NCBI GenBank assembly: GCA_016191145.1
Contig: JACPPD010000008.1
Span: 1-64,000 of the forward strand
Reading direction: 5' to 3'
DNA from: Ignavibacteria bacterium
Lineage (GTDB): Bacteria; Bacteroidota; Ignavibacteria; Kapaibacteriales; Kapaibacteriaceae
Length of the DNA: 64,000 nucleotides
The position numbers were made by a program, and so were the translations under genes. The notes under the pieces were generated by a model. That model had not been told where the DNA came from. It saw only the letters and a program-made list of their open reading frames with translations, and did no database searches. Numbering within the stretch: position 1 is the first letter of the stretch; every line of letters starts with the position of its first letter. Of the stretch, positions 42,909 through 52,054 are shown in pieces.

Positions 42909-42998
42909 CTAAAAAATCACTTCATACATCAGATAGTCGATGCCCCAGGCTACGATTGATCCAGCAATGAGAGCGTAAATAAAACCCTTCCATTTCAT
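42909..42998 (-). CDS. 29-residue single-helix membrane microprotein
   Basis: This gene is too short for the ORF track. The minus strand reads MKWKGFIYALIAGSIVAWGI then DYLMYEVIF and a TAG stop. It has a strong Shine-Dalgarno (GGAGG, seven bases before the ATG), better than most genes in this window. The peptide is a positively charged N-terminus plus one membrane helix with a small-residue core. It ends seven bases before the start of the 106-residue membrane protein gene, as expected for an operon partner. The -AWGIDYLMYEVIF end resembles the -LLDGLWHMVIFKS segment of the next gene upstream. Confidence 0.65.
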   Translation of the reverse strand: MKWKGFIYALIAGSIVAWGIDYLMYEVIF

Positions 42999-43105
42999 GC
43001 GATATCCTCCACAAATGGTTGTTGATTTTGTTGAGCGAAAGTGGCTCTAAAAACCCCTTTCAGAACAACAACGTGAGTGAACATTAACATGAGATAAAAT
43101 TGCGT

Positions 43106-43552
43106 TTAAGATGTTTGCCTACTGCTGGTTGACTTAGTGAATATCCTTGCCACCTGTACAGCAACGAAACCTGCGATAAAACCATTCACAGAGTGCCAGA
43201 TTATATCAAGAATTGAGACCGACACAGGCCAGTTGGCAAAGCGGAACATGGAGATAACATTATAAAACACAGCAAGTGCAAGATTTCCTAGCGTTAACGA
43301 TTCCACGGCGGCAGCTAGCGTGAGTCCAGACCCTGAAGCGTTCAGCGCAAATCTGAGGAAGATGTAATTAGTAATTAACGCAAGTATGAAGAATTGCCAT
43401 GGAATACCCGTCCTCGTCATCGAAACGGGCGCAAGCAATACCTCAATTTGGTCATAGGTTGATTTAAATATGACCATGTGCCATAGCCCGTCTAGTAAGA
43501 ACGAGACAATGCTCACAACCAACACGATAACGAGTAGCGACGATAGTTTCAT
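43106..43552 (-). CDS. Four-helix membrane protein, possibly DUF2177-like (148 aa)
   Basis: A 148-residue protein with GGAGGG just upstream of the ATG. Helix 1 is SLLVIVLVVSIVSFLLDGLW, followed by HMVIFKSTYDQI; three more helices follow (WQFFILALITNYIFLRFALN; VESLTLGNLALAVFYNVIS; ILDIIWHSVNGFIAGFVAVQ). The order of helix, D-x-x-W and loop, helix is reminiscent of DUF2177 membrane proteins, but I am not certain. No catalytic motif is visible. It is the first gene of the minus-strand membrane-protein group and divergent from lpdA. Confidence 0.75.
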   Translation of the reverse strand: MKLSSLLVIVLVVSIVSFLLDGLWHMVIFKSTYDQIEVLLAPVSMTRTGIPWQFFILALITNYIFLRFALNASGSGLTLAAAVESLTLGNLALAVFYNVISMFRFANWPVSVSILDIIWHSVNGFIAGFVAVQVARIFTKSTSSRQTS

Positions 43553-43666
43553 GTTCCCTCCGACCTCATGAATAAAAAGTGACGGTTTCCCATGTCGTCA
43601 AATAGTTATTTCCCCACCAGCAACATAGAAAAGATTTCGTTTCAGTGTTCAACAAACACCAACAAG

Positions 43667-43693
43667 TTGATTACAAGTTTCGCAGTATCTTTG
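43667..43693 (+). promoter_or_regulatory. Bacteroidota-type promoter for lpdA-lipB
   Basis: TATCTTTG (43686-43693) matches the -7 consensus TAnnTTTG of Bacteroidota sigma-70-type promoters. TTG at 43667-43669 provides a partial -33 box at slightly short spacing. It lies 69 bases before the lpdA start. Confidence 0.5.
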
Positions 43694-43762
43694 TAATCCT
43701 GTCGATTCGGTTGAAAAACGAGCCGAATCCTGCCCCTTACCAACGATATATTTTCATCGAAT

Positions 43763-45163
43763 ATGAATCAACACGCTTTTGACGTAGTCGTAATTGGCTC
43801 CGGACCCGGCGGCTATGTTGCTGCAATTCGTGCAGCTCAACTTGGACTAAAAACTGCCTGTATCGAACGCGATCGGCTGGGAGGTGTTTGTCTCAACTGG
43901 GGCTGTATTCCGTCGAAATCCTTGCTTAAAAACGCCGAGTACATGAACTTTTTCAAGCACGCGGCAGATTTTGGATTCGATGTTAAGGGGCTCGACGTCA
44001 ACTTCCCCAAGGTGATTGAGCGCTCGCGGGGAGTTGCCGACAAAATGAGTAACGGAGTTAAATATCTGTTTAAAAAGTATAAGGTTACCGAAATCAGAGG
44101 GACGGCTTCGTTAACCAGCACAACTAAAATCGACGTAGTGAATGCGGAAGGAAAACTGACCGATTCCATCGACGCTAAAAACATCATTATTGCTACCGGA
44201 GCACGGGCCAGGCAGATTCTTGGAATCGACGTTGATAGGGAATTCGTTCTTACATCTACCGAAGCCATGCTTCAGCAAAGTGCCCCAAAAACTCTTGTGA
44301 TTATGGGAGCCGGAGCCATAGGCGTCGAATTCGCCTACTTCTATAATGCATTTGGAACAAAAGTTACTATCATAGAAATGATGAATCGGGTACTGCCCGT
44401 TGAGGATGAGGATATATCGAAGGAATTGAAGCGATCGTTCGAGAAGGATGGTATTGGAATCATGACGGAAACAAAGGTTTTGTCGGCCAAGAAGAAGGGC
44501 AAGGGAGTAGAAATCATCGTTGAAAAGAAGGACGGTTCAAAGGAAACGATTACGGCAGACAAGGCGCTAAATGCAATTGGTGTACAGGGTAACATCGAGA
44601 ATATTGGCCTTGAAGCCGCCGGTGTTAAGGTTGAGCGCGGCTGGATAAAGATCGACAAAACTATGCGCACCTCTGTCCCGAATATTTATGCCATAGGAGA
44701 CGTTGCCGGCGCTCCCTGGCTCGCTCACAAGGCATCGGCCGAAGGTATTGCTGCTGCCGAGATGATTGCCGGGCATCATACCGAGGTAGACTATGGCAAC
44801 ATACCAGGCTGCACATATTGTCAGCCACAGGTTGCAAGTATCGGACTAACCGAGGCAAAGGCAAAGGAAGCCGGCTACGAGGTGCGTGTTGGCAAGTTCC
44901 CATTCACGGCCAATGGAAAGGCGCATGGAATAGGCAAGGCACAGGGATTTGTTAAACTAATTTTCGATAAGAAATATGGCGAGCTGCTGGGAGCGCATTT
45001 AATTGGTCCTGATGTAACTGAACTGATTGGCGAACTTGGTCTTGCGCGTGCACTCGATGCAACCGGCCGGACCATCTTTAAAACCATCCATGCCCACCCG
45101 ACATTAAGCGAGGCAATCATGGAGTCTGCTGCGTTAGCGTACGACGAATGCGTTAATTTTTAA
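43763..45163 (+). CDS. lpdA: Dihydrolipoyl dehydrogenase (E3)
   Basis: A 466-residue flavoprotein disulfide reductase. FAD-binding VVIGSGPGGYVAAIRAAQLG, redox-active disulfide GGVCLNWGCIPSKSLL, NAD-binding VIMGAGAIGVEFAYFYNAFG, second FAD segment IYAIGDVAGAPWLAHKASAE and the His-Glu pair at HAHPTLSEAIME are all present and spaced normally. It reoxidises dihydrolipoamide of the E2 subunit in pyruvate, 2-oxoglutarate or branched-chain dehydrogenases. It is followed by lipB after 25 bp; the E1 gene at 62809 belongs to the same chemistry. Confidence 0.97.
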   Translation: MNQHAFDVVVIGSGPGGYVAAIRAAQLGLKTACIERDRLGGVCLNWGCIPSKSLLKNAEYMNFFKHAADFGFDVKGLDVNFPKVIERSRGVADKMSNGVKYLFKKYKVTEIRGTASLTSTTKIDVVNAEGKLTDSIDAKNIIIATGARARQILGIDVDREFVLTSTEAMLQQSAPKTLVIMGAGAIGVEFAYFYNAFGTKVTIIEMMNRVLPVEDEDISKELKRSFEKDGIGIMTETKVLSAKKKGKGVEIIVEKKDGSKETITADKALNAIGVQGNIENIGLEAAGVKVERGWIKIDKTMRTSVPNIYAIGDVAGAPWLAHKASAEGIAAAEMIAGHHTEVDYGNIPGCTYCQPQVASIGLTEAKAKEAGYEVRVGKFPFTANGKAHGIGKAQGFVKLIFDKKYGELLGAHLIGPDVTELIGELGLARALDATGRTIFKTIHAHPTLSEAIMESAALAYDECVNF

Positions 45164-45188
45164 ACCTCATCAATCCCCGCATCGTACC

Positions 45189-45848
45189 ATGATTATCACA
45201 GATTGGGGTCTTATAGAATATCAGGAAGCCTGGAAGCAGCAGCTCAAGATAGCCGATGATATTTTACACCACAATGTTGATGATACGCTCGTGTTTTGCG
45301 AACACCCTGCTGTAATCACTCTTGGGCGCACCACACAAGCTGGGTCAATCGTGGAATCATATCACAGCGAACAATTTTCTGACGTTCCATTCTTTGAAAC
45401 CGATCGAGGGGGAGAAGCTACAGTTCACAATCCAGGACAGCTTGTTGGGTACCCAGTGTTCAACCTCATGCGCACAACGCCCGACCTGCATTGGTTTCTT
45501 CGCAGCATAGAAGAAGCAATCATCGACGCGCTTTCTGTCTTCCACATCGAAGCACATCGAATCGAGGGGTTGACGGGTGTTTGGGTAGGGGGCGATAGAA
45601 AAATTTGTGCCATCGGGATTCACTGCAGAAAATGGGTAACGACGCACGGATTTGCCCTAAATGTGAGTAACGATTTGGCGCTTTTCAACACCATTATTCC
45701 CTGTGGAATTCACGATAAGTCGGTGACGAGCATCTTGGCCGAGACGGGAATCAGTCACTCTATACCCCAGGTGAGAGAAGAGGTTTCCAAGTCTTTTATT
45801 AAAGTTTTTTCTCTGAAATCAGTTTTAGTTAATGCCGTAACCACTTGA
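45189..45848 (+). CDS. lipB: Octanoyl-[acyl-carrier-protein]:protein octanoyltransferase
   Basis: A 219-residue enzyme that moves octanoyl from ACP to lipoyl domains, the first step of lipoate synthesis. Visible motifs: FCEHPAVITLGRTTQ, DRGGEATVHNPGQLVGYPVF, the catalytic Lys in RKICAIGIHC, HGFALNVSNDLALFNTIIPC with the catalytic Cys, and KSVTSI. It is cotranscribed with lpdA, whose partner E2 proteins need lipoylation. LipA is not in the window. Confidence 0.96.
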   Translation: MIITDWGLIEYQEAWKQQLKIADDILHHNVDDTLVFCEHPAVITLGRTTQAGSIVESYHSEQFSDVPFFETDRGGEATVHNPGQLVGYPVFNLMRTTPDLHWFLRSIEEAIIDALSVFHIEAHRIEGLTGVWVGGDRKICAIGIHCRKWVTTHGFALNVSNDLALFNTIIPCGIHDKSVTSILAETGISHSIPQVREEVSKSFIKVFSLKSVLVNAVTT

Positions 45849-45900
45849 TAAATAATATAGTTATGGATTTTTAACCTAACTAGTATGACGATTATTGCCT

Positions 45901-45980
45901 GCGATTTATGCGAATCGCACCATTAATTCTGCGCACCAGATTGGTCTGTGGATAGAGGTGTGGATATCTCTAACCACAGA
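45901..45980. repeat. Two adjacent dyads downstream of lipB
   Basis: GCGATT-TATGCG-AATCGC (45901-45918) is a 6-bp hairpin. TCTGTGGATAGAG (45945-45957) pairs with CTCTAACCACAGA (45968-45980) at 12 of 13 positions around a 10-nt loop. Two copies of TGTGGATA occur here, one base short of a DnaA-box-like nonamer. The stretch from 45849 to 46066 holds no gene; the dyads may end lipB transcription. Confidence 0.5.
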
Positions 45981-46066
45981 TTTGTATAGATATTATCAAA
46001 AGTGATGGTTTTCAACGTTGACAGTCAGTGATTCACCGCGTATGTTTGCATCAGGTTCTTTGTGTT

Positions 46067-46140
<74 letters not shown>

Positions 46141-46326
46141 GGCGACGCGAGTCGTCACTTCCTCTTTATGCTGCATGCCTTGCCGTCTCATTCCCCCCTG
46201 ATGGCGAGGCATTTTTTTAGTGGTAACTTTTCACTTTACCTGCATACAATACACGTATATCATTGCGTCTCTATGCCGGTAAATTTCTGTGGGCTGTGAA
46301 CGCAATTTCAACACACAACGCCTGAT

Positions 46327-49300
46327 ATGTTCAATACAATGCTGTTTGGAAAGAAAGCCTCTTATACAGCGCTCGCATTATTTGTTGGTCATTGCATACA
46401 GTTAAACGCAGGCGACGTTAGAGGACTAAGAGTTGAAAATGCGCCTGGCGGAGTGATATCGTTTTCACTCACACCAGTGATATATGGTTGGGACACAGTC
46501 GTGGCAGACGGTAAGAAGTCTTTAATCCCTCACATTGACGGTGCGAGATTTCGGCAGACAGCAGATGCAACTATTCGGCAATGGGTTGTAACGTTTGATT
46601 TGCCGGTTTCAGGTGAACAAGGTTTTGCATTACTGGCTAAGTCGAGCACGTCATCGGCTATCGACCTGGAATTGAAGGCTGGCTATACACCCGAGGGAGT
46701 TGTGATTCCAACTCAGCAGCCGGTTGAGGCCGACGTTTCAGTTTTTTATTCCGGTATCGCCCGCGATAAACATCTTGCAAGAGTTGAGTGCGTTGTGGTT
46801 GAAAGCAGGAATGGGCAAACAATTCTTCGCGACAACTTCAATATTAAAATTGAAAAGAAAGAAATTGTTTCTGCCACCCCTCTCAAACAGACTGAACAAG
46901 TTCTGGGATTGGAACCATTAGGTGATGTTTATTCGTTTACAATTGGAGAAGAAGGCGTATACAGAATAACTGCACAGCAGTTAAGAGATGCCGGAATACC
47001 AACCGATGCGCTGGCTGCAAAGAAAATTCACATTTTCGGACGCGGTGGTACCGAACTTGACGAAGTTGTAGAATCCGAATCGAATCGTAATCTTATTGAG
47101 CAAGAGATAATTGTTCGAACCAATGGCGACGGATCTATATCTGAAGTTCTATTCTATGCATCAGGACCAAGTGGGTTTAAGTGGGGATCAAAAGGTGCTG
47201 AACATTATATCCACCACTATGCATTAAATGCCGGCTATCTGCTTACTGTAGGAGGAGCCGATGGATTGCGCAGTGTAGAACGGCAACCTGCCAGTGGGAC
47301 GCCCAACAATCGCCCCCTTACCGTTAGAGGCTATGCATTCTACGAAGAAGAGCTTGTTAACCCATACAACTCGGGTTCGGGACGGAAGTGGCTTGGGAAG
47401 ACTGTAGAGAGTAACGGTTCACTAACAATTACAACAATACTTCCAGGATTTGTAAACAGTGGAACAGTTGATTATAAGATGATGTTTGCCCATAGGGGAA
47501 GTACAAGCGGAACATTCACTGTATTTGAAAATGGAAAACCTCTCAGCCAGCGTGTATTGCCGCCTGTTCCGCAATACATGGACACATATTCGGGAGGTGT
47601 GGGTGGCTCTTTGTATGCAAATACATTATCGTCTGATGGCAGGAGTATTTTACGATTCCAATATTCAAATACCGAACCATCGTCGTCTGGCTTGCTGGAT
47701 TGGTTTGAGATTAACTATCCACGCGGAATGATTGCACAAGATGATAAGTTTTGGTTTTTTAGCGATCCCGCTTTGGATGGCATTTCAGAATATACCATCA
47801 ATGGGTTTTCGGGTTCGGAAATTTTTGCTTTCGACGTCACCGACCGCAGCCTTCCTAAACGAGTCAAAAATGCTGCTCCTTCCGGTGGATTGTGTTCCAT
47901 TCGCGAGAATTCCGATTCCAATGGTATTCGCAGATACTTTATCACATCAAGTATTCAGTCCGTTGAATTGCACAAAGTTTCCTTTGTAAACCTAAGAGCA
48001 CTTCCTCTCAATGCAGAAGCTATTGTTGTTACTCACAGCACACTGAGGGCGTCTGCCGATCGGTTTGCCGAATACCGCCGATCGAAGTCCGGCATGAGTG
48101 TTGCCGTTGTCAATATTGAAGACATCTTCAATGAATTTTCCTATGGTATCATGGATCCGACGGCGGTTCGCGATTTCATTAGACACGCTTTAACGCAATG
48201 GACAACAAAACCTAAATATGTTGTGTTATGGGGCGACGGACACTATGATTACAAGGGCATATCGACTAAAGCACCCAACTATCTGATACCATTTGAGAGC
48301 CTGGATCCGGACGATATGAACTGGGGTTTAAATACTCACACAACTGATGATTTTTTTGTTCGAGTTGCCGGGAACGATACAAGGGTTGATGTTGCTATCG
48401 GACGTTTGCCCATCACTTCGAATGCCATAGGCGATCAGATGTTGGAAAAAATCAGGCAGTACGAAGAAGAGAGTTCCGATGACGACTGGAGAACAAGAGT
48501 TGGTCTGGCAGCCGACGATGGCGCCACATCGTACGGATCCGATGGGTCGATCCACCTGGACCAGAGTGAAAGCCTTGCAAAATATTACATTCCTGAATCC
48601 ATTTTACCTAAGAAGGTATACCTTGTTGAATATCCCACCGAGAACATTGCAAAGGGACGTCGTAAGCCGGCAGTAACAAGCGAATACGTTTCCTCTATCA
48701 ATACAACGGGGCTGCTTGTATTAAACTGGGTTGGACACGGTAATCCGAGGGTGTGGGCGCATGAGCTGGTCTACGAGCGGGAAACAACACCTCCACTGAT
48801 GACGAATAGCAACAAGTTCTTTTTCCTTACGGCTGCAACCTGCGATTTTGCACGGTTCGACCTTACGGAAACGCAGTCGGGTGGCGAGGAAATTGTAGTT
48901 AAGAAGGGTGCTGGAGCCATCGGTACGTTTTCGGCTGCACGAGTAGTGTTTTCGTTTAGTAATGCTGAAATCAATCAAGAGTTCTATAAAAATTTATTTT
49001 CAATTGAACCCGATGGCAGTGTTCCGTTGCTGGGTGATGTGATGTTTAGGGTCAAGCAGACGCTTAGCGGATCGAACGATGAAAAGTTTTTGCTGGTAGC
49101 CGATCCAACGATGAGACTCACAATTCCGAATTACGAAGTGGCGTTTGATACGATTAACGGCGCTGCATTGTCTTCAGGGTCGGATGTCGTCGTTAAAGCG
49201 CTTTCCTCGGTTACAATTTCCGGGCATATTGCTAAACCCATTCAATCGTCGGCAGATGATTCATTTAACGGAATTGTCACAGTGTCGCTTCTAGATGCCG

Positions 49301-50211
49301 AGAGGTCTATCACGATAGTTGATAACGATATTTACTCAACTGTAAACAGGTTTACTGTACGCGGTGCTGCGTTATCGCGAGGATCGTTTGTAGTAGACCG
49401 CGGAAGGTTTACGGCAACATTTGTAGTGCCCAAGGATATTGCTTTCTCTTCGGCAAATGCGCGTTTGTATGGTTATGCGGTTAGCGACGACGGTCGCAAG
49501 GCAAAAGGAACGACTACCAGGCTCATTGTTGACGGCTTTGAGTCGAATGCTTATAAAGACTTCAATGGTCCGGAAATTTCAATCTATTTGGACTCGCGGT
49601 TGTTTACATCTGGTGATGTGGTTAGAAGCAATCCGATCCTGATTGCCGACCTTGTCGATGAAACGGGCATTAATACCACAGGGATTGGTGTTGGGCACGA
49701 CATTGAAGCTGTCTTTGACAACGGCATCCAGGTACAGGCCCTTACTTCGGATTTCAAAACTTCTCTGGAGAGTCAACTCAGGGGCAGCGCCGAAAAGCAA
49801 ATCTTTGGGTTGCAGCCCGGAGTACATGTTGTTCGCGTGCGGGCATGGGATGTTTTGAACAACGTGAGCGAAGCATATACAACATTTAGGATTGCCAGTG
49901 CCGACGAAGGCATTGTCACTTCGTGGGTAATGAACTATCCGAATCCATTTTCAGAGTCGACAACTGTTCGATTTATGCATAACGTATCACAGCCCTTTAA
50001 TGCAAGAGTTCGTATATACGATATTCAGGGTAGGATCGTTAGCGAGAGCGAAATGGAAATGCGCGACATGCAGACTGCCGAATACGTATGGAATGGACGT
50101 GATACCGACGGGAATCTACTTGGCTCCGGTGTTTACAATTGTGTCGTCAGAATTACCGATCGTTCGGGAAGCACAACTGATGTGGCAGGTAAACTTGTAC
50201 TCATTCGTTAA
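46327..50211 (+). CDS. porU: Type IX secretion system sortase/peptidase PorU
   Basis: A 1294-residue secreted protein of peptidase family C25 (gingipain-like). The signal region is near the N-terminus (SYTALALFVGHCIQLNAG). The caspase-like catalytic domain has VVLWGDGHYDYKG, the His in LNWVGHGNPRVWAHE and the Cys in FFLTAATCDFARFD. The C-terminus carries its own T9SS-type sorting domain (MNYPNPFSESTTVRF, ending in DVAGKLVLIR). In this system PorU cleaves the CTD of exported cargo and joins cargo to an anionic lipopolysaccharide at the cell surface, with PorV as partner. The porV gene follows 37 bases later. Length and architecture are as expected. Confidence 0.95.
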   Translation: MFNTMLFGKKASYTALALFVGHCIQLNAGDVRGLRVENAPGGVISFSLTPVIYGWDTVVADGKKSLIPHIDGARFRQTADATIRQWVVTFDLPVSGEQGFALLAKSSTSSAIDLELKAGYTPEGVVIPTQQPVEADVSVFYSGIARDKHLARVECVVVESRNGQTILRDNFNIKIEKKEIVSATPLKQTEQVLGLEPLGDVYSFTIGEEGVYRITAQQLRDAGIPTDALAAKKIHIFGRGGTELDEVVESESNRNLIEQEIIVRTNGDGSISEVLFYASGPSGFKWGSKGAEHYIHHYALNAGYLLTVGGADGLRSVERQPASGTPNNRPLTVRGYAFYEEELVNPYNSGSGRKWLGKTVESNGSLTITTILPGFVNSGTVDYKMMFAHRGSTSGTFTVFENGKPLSQRVLPPVPQYMDTYSGGVGGSLYANTLSSDGRSILRFQYSNTEPSSSGLLDWFEINYPRGMIAQDDKFWFFSDPALDGISEYTINGFSGSEIFAFDVTDRSLPKRVKNAAPSGGLCSIRENSDSNGIRRYFITSSIQSVELHKVSFVNLRALPLNAEAIVVTHSTLRASADRFAEYRRSKSGMSVAVVNIEDIFNEFSYGIMDPTAVRDFIRHALTQWTTKPKYVVLWGDGHYDYKGISTKAPNYLIPFESLDPDDMNWGLNTHTTDDFFVRVAGNDTRVDVAIGRLPITSNAIGDQMLEKIRQYEEESSDDDWRTRVGLAADDGATSYGSDGSIHLDQSESLAKYYIPESILPKKVYLVEYPTENIAKGRRKPAVTSEYVSSINTTGLLVLNWVGHGNPRVWAHELVYERETTPPLMTNSNKFFFLTAATCDFARFDLTETQSGGEEIVVKKGAGAIGTFSAARVVFSFSNAEINQEFYKNLFSIEPDGSVPLLGDVMFRVKQTLSGSNDEKFLLVADPTMRLTIPNYEVAFDTINGAALSSGSDVVVKALSSVTISGHIAKPIQSSADDSFNGIVTVSLLDAERSITIVDNDIYSTVNRFTVRGAALSRGSFVVDRGRFTATFVVPKDIAFSSANARLYGYAVSDDGRKAKGTTTRLIVDGFESNAYKDFNGPEISIYLDSRLFTSGDVVRSNPILIADLVDETGINTTGIGVGHDIEAVFDNGIQVQALTSDFKTSLESQLRGSAEKQIFGLQPGVHVVRVRAWDVLNNVSEAYTTFRIASADEGIVTSWVMNYPNPFSESTTVRFMHNVSQPFNARVRIYDIQGRIVSESEMEMRDMQTAEYVWNGRDTDGNLLGSGVYNCVVRITDRSGSTTDVAGKLVLIR

Positions 50212-50248
50212 ATTTGTCGTTTCTTATGCATCGAGAGGAATATCGAGT

Positions 50249-51316
50249 ATGATGATAATCCGCAACGGCGGATTGGTTTTAGCCATGGCTTTCCTTACAG
50301 CAACAGCTTCGTTTGGACAAGTCGGAGGTTCAGCCGTTCCGTTTCTATTAATTGCTCCAGACGCGCGAGCAGGAGGCATGGGTGAAACCGGAACAGCAAT
50401 TGCCGATAATATTTATGCTACATATTGGAATCCGGCAGGTCTTGGTTTTCAACAGTCACGTCAGGTCGGATTGAGCTTCTCAAAATGGCTCCCTCAATTT
50501 GATGCGGATTTATTTTATTCGTACGGCACATATGGCCAATACGTTGAAGCACTCGATGGCACGATTGCAGCAACGTTCATCTTCATGAACCTTGGTGAGT
50601 TTGAGAGAACATCGGAAACCGGCGTGAAATTGGGTACGTTCCGGTCGAATGAATTTATGCTTGGTGTAGCGTATGGGACGTTGATAGGTACAGACGTTAC
50701 TGCCGGTGTTCAGTTCAAGTACATTCAATCTAATCTTGCTCCTGCGGGCGGACAACAAGCCAGCGCAGGCACGGGTGTTTCGGGTGCCTTTGACTTGGGA
50801 TTCCTATGGAAGCCCGCCCACCTGAACATATTGGGGTGGGAACTCGACAACGTGCTCTCGCTTGGCGCCAATCTGCAGAACGTGGGTCCTAAGATGACGT
50901 ACCTGAACGAGTCAGACCCGCTGCCTACAACGCTGCGAACTGGTGTGGCATTTAAACTTGTCGAAGATGAATTTAACGATCTGCTTGTAACGGCAGACTT
51001 TGCCAAATTGCTCGTAAAGCGCGATGAACTTGGCTCAGATCCGATTCCGCGGTCGTTTATATCTGCCTGGGGTGTTGGCGGGGTAGAGACAGGCCTGGGT
51101 CTCGAATATATTTACGATCGTGTGGTGTCGATGCGGGGCGGTTACTTTACCGAACCAAAAACGGCCGGTGCAAGACAATTCTATACACTCGGCGCGGGTG
51201 TGAAGTACGATTTGTTTGTACTTGATTTTTCCTACATCCTTACGGTCGAGGCCAACCACCCACTGGCAAACACGCTAAGATTTTCGCTTGTGGTTGATTG
51301 GGGACGGGAGCAATAG
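50249..51316 (+). CDS. porV: Type IX secretion system outer-membrane protein PorV
   Basis: I start the 355-residue barrel protein at the ATG at 50249 (MMIIRNGGLVLAMAFLTATA, then SFG), preceded by GAGAGGAA; the track runs 83 codons back into porU in another frame. The mature N-terminus AVPFLLIAPDARAGGMGETG with TAIADNIYATYWNPAGL is the signature of the PorV/PorQ (FadL-related) family. The protein ends with beta strands and a short WGREQ tail. PorV shuttles cargo from the translocon to PorU at the cell surface. The position directly after porU supports PorV rather than PorQ. Confidence 0.93.
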   Translation: MMIIRNGGLVLAMAFLTATASFGQVGGSAVPFLLIAPDARAGGMGETGTAIADNIYATYWNPAGLGFQQSRQVGLSFSKWLPQFDADLFYSYGTYGQYVEALDGTIAATFIFMNLGEFERTSETGVKLGTFRSNEFMLGVAYGTLIGTDVTAGVQFKYIQSNLAPAGGQQASAGTGVSGAFDLGFLWKPAHLNILGWELDNVLSLGANLQNVGPKMTYLNESDPLPTTLRTGVAFKLVEDEFNDLLVTADFAKLLVKRDELGSDPIPRSFISAWGVGGVETGLGLEYIYDRVVSMRGGYFTEPKTAGARQFYTLGAGVKYDLFVLDFSYILTVEANHPLANTLRFSLVVDWGREQ

Positions 51317-51350
51317 CCTTAGTCAGCGATTATGATCCACAGCAGTGCAT

Positions 51351-51956
51351 TTAGGAGACAGAGCGTCGCCGACGTTTTCTAATGATAAATATTATCATTA
51401 TCGTTACGATAAGCCCTGTTGCAACCCAGCCATAAGCCGATAATATTTTGTCGATTTCTCGCCAGCGAGTACCAACCTGCATCCCCATCCATATAAGCAG
51501 AGAATTCCACGCAAAAGCGCCGAGCGCGCTGTAGAAGGCTGTACGAGGGAACGGTAGGCGCGTTATCCCGGCAGCAAAAGATATCACTGCTCGCGTTCCG
51601 GCCAGAAACCTGTTCCCGATAATGATCAGTCCGTGATATTTCTCAAACCATCGGTAAACTTTTTCCAGAAGCGATATGGTAATAAAGGGCACCCAGCCTT
51701 TCTCAATTATCGTTCTGCCGTATTTGCGGCCAATCCAATAGGCAGTAGCAAATCCGGCAACGGATCCGAAAGTTGCAGCAACGGCAGTAGGAAGAAAGGC
51801 AACTGTACCTATTCCGACCAGAGTGCCAATAAAAACCAGTACCAGATCGCTTGGCGACGGTGGAAAGAGGTTCTCGATGTACGCAACCAGAAACGTTACG
51901 ATAAATATTCCGGCCGGTGGCAATTCGCTGAGTGTTTGAATGATTGATTCGAGCAT
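51351..51956 (-). CDS. DedA-family membrane protein
   Basis: A 201-residue protein of the DedA/SNARE-associated family. It begins with a re-entrant-type segment containing YIENLFPPSPSDLVLVFIGT, has GFATAYWIGRKYGR, and the conserved GNRFLAGTRAVISFAAGITR followed by FYSALGAFAWNSLLIWMG. DedA proteins are involved in membrane lipid or undecaprenyl-phosphate recycling and proton-motive-force maintenance; the specific substrate is not readable here. Arg and acidic residues typical of the family are present. It converges with porV and is divergent from pruA. Confidence 0.9.
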   Translation of the reverse strand: MLESIIQTLSELPPAGIFIVTFLVAYIENLFPPSPSDLVLVFIGTLVGIGTVAFLPTAVAATFGSVAGFATAYWIGRKYGRTIIEKGWVPFITISLLEKVYRWFEKYHGLIIIGNRFLAGTRAVISFAAGITRLPFPRTAFYSALGAFAWNSLLIWMGMQVGTRWREIDKILSAYGWVATGLIVTIMIIFIIRKRRRRSVS

Positions 51957-52054
51957 AACGTGTGATATTGACGCTCAGGTTTCCATGTCGGCATGGTAAT
52001 TTGCGTTTCTATGCCGAGTAAAATTAGCCCCCTGCAAGCCTCGATGGAGTAAAA

